Source: an uncultured Pseudomonadota bacterium
GTDB lineage: Bacteria; Pseudomonadota; Gammaproteobacteria; Burkholderiales; Usitatibacteraceae
Length of the DNA: 8,456 bases
Direction: 5' to 3'
NCBI GenBank assembly: GCA_946885905.1
Contig: CAMPHL010000084.1
Location: 1-8,456, forward strand
This document shows positions 1 to 6,809 of this stretch, one piece after another (positions within the stretch are counted from its first letter, which is position 1; the number at the start of each line of letters is the position of its first letter). The notes under the pieces are model-generated. The model ran no database searches. It was not told where the DNA came from and was given only the letters and a program-made list of their open reading frames with translations. The translations under genes and the position numbers were made by a program.

Positions 1-579
1 GTGCCCGCCAACGGGCCCAGGACGCTGAAGGAGCTGCTCGACAAGTTCAAGGCCAACCCCGGCAGCGTGTCATGGGGCGGCGGGAGCGCAGGCGGCACCG
101 ACCACATCCTCGCCGGCCTCGTCGCCAAGGCGATCGGCGTCGAGCCCGCCAAGGTGAACTACGTTCCCTTCAAGGGCGGCGGTGAAGCCGTGTCGGCGAT
201 CATCGGCGGCCACGTGACCGCGGGCATTTCCGGTCTGTCGGAATTCTCGCAGCACATCAAGAGCGGCAAGATGCGGGCGCTGGCGGTCTCCTCGCCCAAG
301 GCGATGGAGGGCATCGCGTCGCTCAAGGAACAGGGCGTGAACGTCGAGCTCGCCAACTGGCGCGGCATCTTCGGCGCGCCCGGCATCACGCCCGCGCAGC
401 GCGACGAGCTGATCAAGGCGCTCGACAAGGCCGTGAAGAGCAAGGAGTGGAAGGAGACTCTCAAGAAGCAGGACTGGGAGGACTTCTGGCTCGCCGGCGA
501 CGAGTACGCCAGGTTCATCGCCGAAGAGAACAAGCGCCTCGGCGGTATCCTGAAGGACCTCGCGCTCGGCAAGAAGTAG
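1..579 (+). CDS. tctC: Tripartite tricarboxylate transporter substrate-binding protein (TctC/Bug family), 5'-truncated by window edge
   Basis: This is the C-terminal 192 residues of a periplasmic solute receptor that captures a small carboxylate-type ligand and hands it to the TctB/TctA membrane pair. The family is usually about 320 residues, so roughly the first 120-130, including the export signal, lie before the window. The GTG at position 1 is probably an internal valine codon rather than a start. Visible family features are the [14 protein letters not shown] segment, the glycine-rich [12 protein letters not shown] ligand-loop region, [21 protein letters not shown], and the [20 protein letters not shown] segment near the C-terminus. 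It ends in TAG at 577-579, immediately followed by the tctB ATG. The ligand cannot be told from sequence: Bug proteins bind diverse organic acids, aromatic acids and amino acids. The family call is secure; the substrate is unknown. Confidence 0.93.
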   Translation: MPANGPRTLKELLDKFKANPGSVSWGGGSAGGTDHILAGLVAKAIGVEPAKVNYVPFKGGGEAVSAIIGGHVTAGISGLSEFSQHIKSGKMRALAVSSPKAMEGIASLKEQGVNVELANWRGIFGAPGITPAQRDELIKALDKAVKSKEWKETLKKQDWEDFWLAGDEYARFIAEENKRLGGILKDLALGKK

Positions 580-1062
580 ATGCGGGCTCCCGCGGGGCAG
601 CTCGCGCTCGCCGGCGGCGTGCTGGCGATCGGCGCCGCCGTGTTCGGGGGCTCCTTCTTCCTGCCGACCGCAGGCGGCTACGCCCAGGTCGGGCCCGGGG
701 TGGTGCCGCGCATCGTCGGCATCGCCATCCTGGCGGTGGGCGCCTTCCTCATGTACGAGGCGTTGACGGGCGGATTGCGCGACGTGGACGAAGCCGAGCA
801 GGCCAGGCTCGGCATGGACTGGCTCGCGTTCGCGTGGGTTTCCGGCGGAATCGTCGCGTACGGCTCGCTCATCGAGCACCTGGGTTTCGTGCTCTCCTCG
901 ACCGCGCTTTTCGTCATGGTCGCCCGCGGCTTCAACAGCCGGCGATGGGTGCTGAACGCCGTCACGGGGCTCGTCCTCGCCTCGGCCGTCTTCGGAGTGT
1001 TCAACTACGGCCTCGGCCTCACGCTCCCCGCGGGCCTGCTCAAGCCCTTGCTGCCTGCCTGA
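580..1062 (+). CDS. tctB: Tripartite tricarboxylate transporter small membrane subunit TctB
   Basis: A 160-residue hydrophobic protein with about four to five membrane segments (roughly residues 8-28, 43-63, 80-98, 101-116 and 123-148). It matches the small membrane subunit that works with TctA to import the ligand delivered by TctC. The family-typical GPG-x-x-P signature is present as [12 protein letters not shown] at residues 37-47, between the first two membrane segments. A charged loop (about residues 66-80) separates the two halves. The ATG lies directly after the tctC stop codon with only a weak purine-rich stretch (AAGAAG) before it, so translation is probably coupled to tctC. The gene ends in a TGATG overlap with tctA. 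TctB sequences diverge strongly, so position between tctC and tctA is a large part of the evidence. Confidence 0.92.
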   Translation: MRAPAGQLALAGGVLAIGAAVFGGSFFLPTAGGYAQVGPGVVPRIVGIAILAVGAFLMYEALTGGLRDVDEAEQARLGMDWLAFAWVSGGIVAYGSLIEHLGFVLSSTALFVMVARGFNSRRWVLNAVTGLVLASAVFGVFNYGLGLTLPAGLLKPLLPA

Positions 1063-2546
1063 TGGACGTCTGGGCCCAGCTCCTCGCGGGCTTCCAGGTC
1101 GCGCTCACCGGGACGAACCTCCTGTGGTGCCTCGTCGGATGCGCGCTCGGCACCGCTGTCGGGGTGCTGCCGGGCGTGGGCCCGGCGGTTACGGTGGCGC
1201 TGCTGCTGCCCATCACCACCAAGGTCGACGCGAGCGGTGCGCTCATCATGTTCGCGGGCATCTACTACGGGGCGATGTATGGCGGATCCACCACCTCGAT
1301 CCTGCTCAATACACCGGGCGAGAGCGCGACCATCGTGACCGCGATGGAGGGCAACGAGATGGCCAAGCGCGGACGCGCCGGGCCGGCGCTGGCCACCGCC
1401 GCCATCGGATCCTTCATCGCCGGCACCATCGCCACGATCGGGCTCACGTTCCTGGCGCCGCTCGTGGTGGAGCTCGGCCTCAAGTTCGGCCCGCCCGAGT
1501 ATTTCGCCCTCATGGTGCTCGCCTTCACGACGGTTTCCGCCGTGCTGGGAGAATCGACGCTGCGCGGGCTCGTCAGCCTCTTCCTGGGCCTCGCGATCGG
1601 CCTGGTCGGCATCGACAACCAGACGGGGCAGGCACGCTTCACTTTCGGCGCCCCGCAGCTGCTCGACGGCATCGAGGTCGTGACGGTCGCCGTCGGCCTC
1701 TTCGCCGTGGGCGAGACGCTCTACTTCGCCTCGAAGCTCAACCGGCTCGAGGAGAAGCTCGAGGCGATCAAGGGCTCGATCTGGATGAAGGCGCAGGACT
1801 GGAAGCGCTCCTTCGGCCCCTGGGTTCGCGGCACGCTCGTGGGCTTTCCCTTCGGCACGATCCCGGCCGGCGGGGCGGAGATCCCGACCTTCCTCTCCTA
1901 TGCCATCGAGAAGAAGCTTTCCAGGCGTCCCGAGGAGTTCGGCAAGGGCGCGATCGAGGGCGTGGCCGGTCCGGAGGCCGCCAACAACGCATCTTCGACG
2001 GGCACGATGGTGCCGCTGCTCACGCTGGGGCTTCCCACTTCGGCCACGGCTGCGATCCTGCTCTCGGCCTTCCAGCAGTACGGCCTGCAGCCGGGGCCGC
2101 TTCTGTTCGAGTCCAATTCCGCCCTGGTGTGGGGCCTCATCGCGAGCTTCTACGTGGGCAACGCCATGCTGCTCGTCCTGAACCTGCCCCTGGTGGGGCT
2201 GTGGGTCAAGCTGCTGCAGATCCCCCGGCCGCAGCTCTACGCGGGCATCCTGGTGTTCGCGACGATGGGCGTGTACGGCATGCGCCAGTCGGCCTTCGAC
2301 GTCTTCCTGCTCTACGCGATCGGCCTCGCGGGGTTCCTGATGCGCCGCTACGGCTTCCCCACCGCCCCGGTGATCGTCGGCATGATCCTGGGGCCGCTCG
2401 CCGAGGAGCAGATGCGCCGCTCGCTCGCGATCAGCCAGGGCGATCCGGCGATCTTCGTGACCCACGGGATCTCGGCGCTGCTCCTGGGCCTCACCGTCGT
2501 CATCCTGCTCGCGCCCTTCATCGTGAAGAAGGTGAGGAAGCGCTGA
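1062..2546 (+). CDS. tctA: Tripartite tricarboxylate transporter large permease TctA
   Basis: A 494-residue polytopic inner-membrane permease, the usual family length, that forms the transport channel of the TctABC secondary uptake system. Diagnostic motifs are GVLPGVGPA (residues 34-42), the [20 protein letters not shown] region (68-87), [13 protein letters not shown] (265-277) and the [21 protein letters not shown] region (305-325). The first and second motif pairs resemble each other, consistent with a two-halves design. A charged cytoplasmic-like segment (about residues 224-252) separates the halves. The start is the ATG at 1062, whose A is also the last base of the tctB TGA. The frame stays open far upstream through tctB and part of tctC, but that extension is arginine-rich, non-membrane shadow sequence. 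The protein ends with a basic tail (KKVRKR). No frameshift is seen and the gene looks functional. Confidence 0.97.
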   Translation: MDVWAQLLAGFQVALTGTNLLWCLVGCALGTAVGVLPGVGPAVTVALLLPITTKVDASGALIMFAGIYYGAMYGGSTTSILLNTPGESATIVTAMEGNEMAKRGRAGPALATAAIGSFIAGTIATIGLTFLAPLVVELGLKFGPPEYFALMVLAFTTVSAVLGESTLRGLVSLFLGLAIGLVGIDNQTGQARFTFGAPQLLDGIEVVTVAVGLFAVGETLYFASKLNRLEEKLEAIKGSIWMKAQDWKRSFGPWVRGTLVGFPFGTIPAGGAEIPTFLSYAIEKKLSRRPEEFGKGAIEGVAGPEAANNASSTGTMVPLLTLGLPTSATAAILLSAFQQYGLQPGPLLFESNSALVWGLIASFYVGNAMLLVLNLPLVGLWVKLLQIPRPQLYAGILVFATMGVYGMRQSAFDVFLLYAIGLAGFLMRRYGFPTAPVIVGMILGPLAEEQMRRSLAISQGDPAIFVTHGISALLLGLTVVILLAPFIVKKVRKR

Positions 2547-2601
2547 GGCAGGCGCCGCTACTGCGGACGGTCATTTCCTCAATAAGGGGTTCGCGAAAAA
2601 A

Positions 2602-4284
2602 TTGGAACAGCGCTTCGACCGCTTCTACCGCCACGCCGAGATGAGCGCGATCCTTGCGGCGCTGGTCCAACGCAATCCCGGCCGCTTCACGATCGAGAGC
2701 GTCGGCAAGAGCCACGAGGGCCGCGACATCTGGCTCGTGACGGCGACCAATTCGGCCACGGGCGCCGCTTCCGACAAGCCTGCGTTCTGGGTCGACGGCA
2801 ACATCCACGCCGCCGAGCTCACCGCGTCCACCGCGTGCCTGCGCTTCCTCGATCATCTCGAGCGCGGTTACGGCACGGATCCCGACGTCACGCGACTGCT
2901 CGATACGCGAGCGATCTACGTGTGCCCGCGCGTCAATCCCGACGGCGCCGAATGGGCGCTCGCGGACAAGCCCAGGTACATTCGTTCCTCGACGCGCCCC
3001 TATCCCTACGACGAGGACCCGGTCGAGGGCCTGAACGTCGAGGACGTCGACGGTGACGGGCGCATCCTTTCGATGCGCATCCGCGACCCGAACGGCGCCT
3101 ACAAGGCCCACCCGGAGGACCCGCGCCTCATGACGCCGCGCGATCCGGTCGAGGCGGGCGGCGAATACTGGCGCGTCATTCCCGAAGGCCTCCTCGTCAA
3201 CTTCGATGGCGTCGAGATGCGCGTCAATCGCGACAAGGAGGGCCTGGACCTCAACCGCAACTTTCCCTCGGGCTGGCGGCAGGAATTCCAGCAGGCCGGC
3301 GCGGGGCCCTATCCCACGTCCGAGCCGGAGGTGCGCGCCGTGGTGGATTTCATCACGCGCCATCCCAACATCGGCGCGGGCGTGAGCTTCCACACCCACA
3401 GCGGGGTGATCCTGAGGCCCTTCTCGAGCGAGAGCGACGACAACATGGTCCCGGAGGACCTCTGGCTCTACAAGCTCTTCGGCAAGAAGAGCACCGAGCT
3501 CACCGGCTATCCGAACATCTCGATCTTCCACGACTTCAAGTACCACCCGAAGCAGATCATCACCGGCGGATTCGACTGGATCTACGAGCACCTGGGCCAG
3601 TTTTTCTGGACGGTCGAGATCTGGGCGCCGATGCGCGAGGCGGGAATCGAGAATTACCACTTCATCGAGTGGTACCGAACGCATCCGCCCGAGGACGACT
3701 TGAAGATGCTCGCCTGGAGCGATCGCGAGCTGGGCGGCGAGGCCTACGTGCCCTGGTACCCGTTCGAGCACCCGCAGCTGGGGCCGGTGGAGCTCGGCGG
3801 CTGGAACAAGCTCGCCTGCTTCCGCAACCCGCCGAAGAAGTATCTCGAGCGCGAGGTGAACCGCTTCCCGAAGTGGCTTACCTGGCAGGCGCTCACGCTG
3901 CCGCGCCTGGAATTGCTGCGCACGGACGTGACGCGGCTGGGGACGGACACCTGGAAAGTGCGCCTGGCGGTGCACAACAGCGGCTACCTTCCTTCGTACG
4001 TGACCAAGCGGGCGCTCGAGCGCAAGACCGTGCGCGGGACCGTCTACGAGATCGCGCTCCCCGAGGGGGCCGCCCTCGTTTCGGGCAAGCCGCGCGTCGA
4101 GGGCGGCCAGCTCGAGGGCCGCGCGAACAAGGTTTCGCTGCAGGCTTTCCTGCCGAATCCCGAGCTCACCGGCGACCGCGCCCAGTGCGAATGGACTATC
4201 CGCGCGCCGGCGGGTGCCGTGGTCGAGGTGAGCGCGCGCAACGAAAGGGCGGGAAGGGTTTCCGCGGCGCTCACGCTGGCCTGA
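2602..4284 (+). CDS. M14 family zinc carboxypeptidase, probably cytoplasmic
   Basis: A 560-residue protein with the M14 carboxypeptidase fold at about residues 5-430 and a probable beta-rich C-terminal region (about 435-560) of unknown role. The zinc site is readable: H69 and E72 in GNIHAAE, and a third histidine in SFHTHSG (H266 by analogy with carboxypeptidase A, H264 possible). NR in DLNRNFP (N218, R219) matches the substrate-carboxylate contacts, and E339 in FFWTVEIW the catalytic glutamate. An acidic DVDGDGRI loop lies at residues 148-155. No signal peptide is visible. The start is set at TTG 2602 because the family N-terminus (RFDRFYR, then VGKSHEGRDIW) needs it; the next ATG, at 2641, would remove part of it. 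AAGGGG at 2584-2589 is a possible ribosome site, 12 bases upstream. It lies 55 bp after tctA and may be read with it. Substrate unknown; some M14 members are amidases or process D-amino-acid or modified peptides. Confidence 0.93.
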   Translation: MEQRFDRFYRHAEMSAILAALVQRNPGRFTIESVGKSHEGRDIWLVTATNSATGAASDKPAFWVDGNIHAAELTASTACLRFLDHLERGYGTDPDVTRLLDTRAIYVCPRVNPDGAEWALADKPRYIRSSTRPYPYDEDPVEGLNVEDVDGDGRILSMRIRDPNGAYKAHPEDPRLMTPRDPVEAGGEYWRVIPEGLLVNFDGVEMRVNRDKEGLDLNRNFPSGWRQEFQQAGAGPYPTSEPEVRAVVDFITRHPNIGAGVSFHTHSGVILRPFSSESDDNMVPEDLWLYKLFGKKSTELTGYPNISIFHDFKYHPKQIITGGFDWIYEHLGQFFWTVEIWAPMREAGIENYHFIEWYRTHPPEDDLKMLAWSDRELGGEAYVPWYPFEHPQLGPVELGGWNKLACFRNPPKKYLEREVNRFPKWLTWQALTLPRLELLRTDVTRLGTDTWKVRLAVHNSGYLPSYVTKRALERKTVRGTVYEIALPEGAALVSGKPRVEGGQLEGRANKVSLQAFLPNPELTGDRAQCEWTIRAPAGAVVEVSARNERAGRVSAALTLA

Positions 4285-4316
4285 TCGGCGGGGTTGCGAA
4301 AGGTGTAGGCTCGTTC

Positions 4317-4337
4317 CATCTCCGTTCAACGGAGGTG
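4317..4337 (+). promoter_or_regulatory. Hairpin enclosing the Shine-Dalgarno sequence of amrB
   Basis: The bases CATCTCCG (4317-4324) pair with CGGAGGTG (4330-4337) over 8 bp, with one G-U pair, around the loop TTCAA. The GGAGG at 4331-4335 is the Shine-Dalgarno sequence for the ATG at 4341 and lies wholly in the 3' arm. Folding would hide the ribosome site. The pairing is seen directly; a regulatory role is inference. Confidence 0.5.
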
Positions 4338-4340
4338 TGC

Positions 4341-5147
4341 ATGGAAACGGTCAGGCGTCCCGCGGTGGCGGGCGCCTTCTACCCCCGCGAAGCGCGCGTG
4401 CTGCAGGCCGAGGTCGAGGCGTACCTCGCCGCTGCGCGCCCTGGCGCCCGGACGGCGCCGCCCAAGGCGATCATCGCGCCGCACGCGGGCTACGTCTATT
4501 CGGGCCCGATCGCGGCGTCGATCTATGCGCGCCTCGCGCCGCTGCGCGGTCGCATCCGCCGCGTCGTCCTTGCCGGCCCGGCGCACCGCGCCTACGTGTC
4601 GGGCGCGGCGATTCCCTCCGCACGCGCATTCGGTTCGCCCTTGGGCGACGTGGCGCTCGACACCGGCATGCTCGCCGCCCTGCGGGCCCTTGCCTTCGTG
4701 GAGGAGAACGACCGCGCGCACGCCCTCGAGCATTCGCTCGAGGTACACCTGCCTTTCCTGCAGTCGGTCCTGGGCGAATTCGCCCTGGTCCCGATCGTCG
4801 TGGGCGAGGCGAGCGCGGCGGAGGTGGCGGCGCTCTTCGAGACGGCCTGGGGCGGCGACGAGACGCTCGTCGTGGTGAGCTCCGACCTTTCGCACTACCT
4901 CCCCTACGAGGCGGCGCGCGCACGCGACCGGAACACCGTCGATGCGATCCTGCGGCTCGAGCCGCGGCTCGAGCCGGAAGAAGCCTGCGGCGCGGCGCCG
5001 ATCAACGGGCTCCTCGAAGTCGCCCGCCGGCGTGGCTTGCGTCCCGAGCTCGTCGACCTGCGCAATTCGGGCGATACGGCCGGCGACCGCGAGCGGGTCG
5101 TGGGCTATGCGGCGTTCGCGTTCGGGCCGGCGGGGGAGCATGGCTGA
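4341..5147 (+). CDS. amrB: AmmeMemoRadiSam system protein B (MEMO1 family)
   Basis: A 268-residue protein of the MEMO1 family, whose fold is related to LigB-type extradiol dioxygenases. The family metal-site positions are all present: H48 in APHAGY, H82 in GPAHRAY, D182 and H185 in SSDLSHY, and C216 in EACGAAP. They correspond to H49, H81, D189, H192 and C244 of human MEMO1 as I recall them. Other conserved blocks are RRPAVAGAFYP at the N-terminus, LEHSLEVHLPFL (residues 129-140) and SGDTAGDRERVVGYA (243-257). The ATG at 4341 follows a strong GGAGG at 5-base spacing. The gene is first in a B-A-radical SAM operon and overlaps the next gene by 8 bp. Residues 205-212 are a short RLEP direct repeat encoded by a palindromic DNA duplication. 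The family is clear; I know of no settled reaction for the bacterial protein. Confidence 0.96.
   Translation: METVRRPAVAGAFYPREARVLQAEVEAYLAAARPGARTAPPKAIIAPHAGYVYSGPIAASIYARLAPLRGRIRRVVLAGPAHRAYVSGAAIPSARAFGSPLGDVALDTGMLAALRALAFVEENDRAHALEHSLEVHLPFLQSVLGEFALVPIVVGEASAAEVAALFETAWGGDETLVVVSSDLSHYLPYEAARARDRNTVDAILRLEPRLEPEEACGAAPINGLLEVARRRGLRPELVDLRNSGDTAGDRERVVGYAAFAFGPAGEHG
4953..4976 (+). repeat. Tandem pair of 12-bp palindromes inside amrB
   Basis: CGGCTCGAGCCG occurs twice in direct succession (4953-4964 and 4965-4976). Each copy is its own reverse complement, so the full 24 bp is also a perfect palindrome. It encodes RLEP-RLEP in frame (residues 205-212 of the MEMO1-like protein). It could fold into a strong hairpin in mRNA or single-stranded DNA. 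Confidence 0.85.
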
Positions 5148-5679
5148 GGCTCGCGGCCCCGTCCTTCTTGCGATCGCGCGCGAGTCGATCCAGCTCACCG
5201 GCGAGACACCCTCCGTTGGCGCCTGGGCTGCAGCCTGGCTGCGCGAGCCGGGCGCAAGCTTCGTGACGCTCCGCCTGGACCAGGAGCTGCGTGGTTGCAT
5301 CGGCACGATCGACGCGCATCGGCCCCTGGGCGACGATGTGGCCTGGAATGCGCGGGCGGCTGCGTATCGCGACCCGCGCTTTCCGCCCGTGTCGACGATC
5401 GAACGCGAACGCCTGCAGGTCGAGGTTTCGGTCCTTTCGCGGCGCGAGCCCCTTGCAACCTCGAGCGAATCCGATGCGCTGGCGCTGCTGCGGCCGGGCA
5501 TCGACGGCATCGCCCTCGAATACCTCGGGGCTTCGGCCACGTTCCTGCCGCAGGTGTGGGAGAGCCTGCCCGAGCCCGGCCCGTTCCTCGAGCACCTCCG
5601 GCGCAAGGCGGGGTTGCCCGGGCGCTTCTGGCATCCCGACGTGCGCCTGTCGCGCTATACCGTGGAGAAATTCCTCTGA
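5140..5679 (+). CDS. amrA: AmmeMemoRadiSam system protein A (AMMECR1 domain)
   Basis: A 179-residue AMMECR1-domain protein, soluble and without a signal peptide. The hallmark six-residue LRGCIG motif is at residues 50-55 (ELRGCIGTID). Other conserved parts are DPRFPPV (78-84), the VEVSVLS strand (94-100), FLPQVW (135-140) and a HLRRKAGLP segment (152-160), ending in the usual short aromatic tail (VEKFL). The length is typical of stand-alone members. The ATG at 5140 lies inside the last codons of amrB (8-bp overlap) with a purine-rich GGGGAG only 1 base upstream, so translational coupling to amrB is likely. The conserved cysteine C53 in the hexapeptide suggests a catalytic or ligand role, but the molecular function of AMMECR1 domains is not established to my knowledge. 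Position between MEMO1-like and radical SAM partners supports the system assignment. Confidence 0.96.
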   Translation: MAEARGPVLLAIARESIQLTGETPSVGAWAAAWLREPGASFVTLRLDQELRGCIGTIDAHRPLGDDVAWNARAAAYRDPRFPPVSTIERERLQVEVSVLSRREPLATSSESDALALLRPGIDGIALEYLGASATFLPQVWESLPEPGPFLEHLRRKAGLPGRFWHPDVRLSRYTVEKFL

Positions 5680-5735
5680 GCGCCCGCGACGAAGACCTTG
5701 CCGGCGCGCACCATCCCGGCCGCTGGTGGCACCGG

Positions 5736-6779
5736 ATGGAGGATGGCCGCATCCAATGCGACCTGTGTCCGCGCGAGTGCCGCCTTCACGAGGGCCAGCG
5801 GGGCGCCTGCTTCGTGCGCGCCCGCGTGGACGACCGGATGGTGCTCACCACGTACGGGCGCTCTTCCGGGTTCTGCATCGATCCGGTCGAGAAGAAGCCG
5901 CTCAACCATTTCCTGCCGGGGAGCTCCGTCCTCTCGTTCGGCACCGCGGGCTGCAACCTCGCCTGCAAGTTCTGCCAGAACTGGGACATCTCGAAATCGC
6001 GCGACATGGACCGGCTCATGGACCAGGCGAGCCCCGGCGCGATCGCCGGCGCCGCGGCCGTTTCGGGCTGCCGGAGCGTGGCCTTCACCTACAACGATCC
6101 CGTGATCTTCGCCGAATACGCCATGGATGCGGCCGATGCATGCCGCGCCCGGGGATTGGACAGCGTCGCGGTCACCGCGGGATACATCTCGCCCGAAGCG
6201 CGGCGCGAGTTCTACGCGAAGATGGACGCCGCCAACGTGGACCTCAAGGGATTCACCGACGACTTCTACGTGAAGCTCACGGGTGCGAAGCTGGCGCCGG
6301 TGCTCGACACGCTCGCCTATCTCAAGCACGAGACCGATGTGTGGTTCGAGATCACGACGCTGCTCATTCCGACGAAGAACGACTCGGATGCCGAGAACCG
6401 CGCGATGGCGAAGTGGATCTGCCGCGAGCTGGGGCCCGACGTGCCGCTGCACTTCACCGCGTTCCATCCCGACTTCAAGATGACCGATCTTCCGCCCACG
6501 CCCGCGGCGACGCTGGCGCGCATGCGCCGCATCGCCATGGACGAGGGGTTGCATTTCGTCTACACGGGCAATGTCCACGACCGGGAAGGGGGGACCACCT
6601 TCTGCCCTTCGTGCCGCGCCGCGTTGATCGTGCGCGACTGGTATCGCATCGAGAATTACCGCCTCACCGACGAGGGCCGTTGCCCGGATTGCTCCGCGGC
6701 GATTCCCGGACGGTTCGAGCGCTTCGATGCGAAGCGCCAATTTGGAAGGAAGCGCATTCCCGTCGCCGTCGGAAGGTGA
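5736..6779 (+). CDS. amrS: AmmeMemoRadiSam system radical SAM enzyme
   Basis: A radical SAM enzyme, related to pyruvate formate-lyase activating enzymes, that completes the three-gene set. Numbered from the ATG at 5736 (347 residues), the cluster motif is C73-x3-C77-x2-C80 in GCNLACKFCQNW. An N-terminal cysteine group (C8, C11, C15, C25) precedes it, and two C-terminal CxxC pairs (C290/C293, C316/C319) look like a zinc ribbon or second metal site. Other family blocks are DPVEKKPLNHFLPG (49-62), FTYNDPVIF (117-125), ANVDLKGFT (166-174), HFTAFHPDFKM (239-249) and YTGNVHD (276-282). The substrate is unknown. The start is uncertain: a conserved-looking RWWHR sequence lies just upstream of the ATG. 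A CTG at 5676 overlapping the amrA stop (CTGA), 8 bases after GGAG, would include it and give 367 residues. No GTG or TTG is available in frame nearby. Confidence 0.94.
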   Translation: MEDGRIQCDLCPRECRLHEGQRGACFVRARVDDRMVLTTYGRSSGFCIDPVEKKPLNHFLPGSSVLSFGTAGCNLACKFCQNWDISKSRDMDRLMDQASPGAIAGAAAVSGCRSVAFTYNDPVIFAEYAMDAADACRARGLDSVAVTAGYISPEARREFYAKMDAANVDLKGFTDDFYVKLTGAKLAPVLDTLAYLKHETDVWFEITTLLIPTKNDSDAENRAMAKWICRELGPDVPLHFTAFHPDFKMTDLPPTPAATLARMRRIAMDEGLHFVYTGNVHDREGGTTFCPSCRAALIVRDWYRIENYRLTDEGRCPDCSAAIPGRFERFDAKRQFGRKRIPVAVGR

Positions 6780-6809
6780 CAAGCGTGGGCGCCTGCGCCG
6801 GCGCGACGA

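Noticed and set aside
1..579. GTG at position 1 as a true start of a short TctC-like protein
   Set aside because: The receptor family needs the missing N-terminal domain and signal peptide. The codon is simply the first in-frame GTG at the window edge.
447..1061. Upstream extension of the tctA reading frame through tctB and tctC
   Set aside because: The extension is arginine-rich and not membrane-like. The TctA family N-terminus matches the ATG at 1062.
1005..2465. 486-codon minus-strand open frame opposite tctA
   Set aside because: It is low-complexity charged sequence without family motifs, caused by GC-rich codon use of tctA.
2555..2566. Small hairpin CCGC-TACT-GCGG after tctA as a terminator
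   Set aside because: The 4-bp stem has no following T-run and is expected by chance in GC-rich DNA.
2518..4329. Long minus-strand open frame (603 codons) opposite the M14 gene
   Set aside because: The composition is arginine, histidine and alanine rich with no recognisable domain. It is the mirror of a high-GC coding gene with clear catalytic motifs.
5295..5675. Upstream extension of the radical SAM frame across amrA
   Set aside because: It overlaps amrA almost entirely and encodes no family sequence. Only the last part (from about 5676) could be real.
6780..6809. GC-rich inverted repeat between convergent amrS and rsgA (GCGCC/GGCGC, 6-base loop) as a bidirectional terminator
   Set aside because: The stem is only 5 bp and no T-run follows on either strand, so there is no support beyond base composition.
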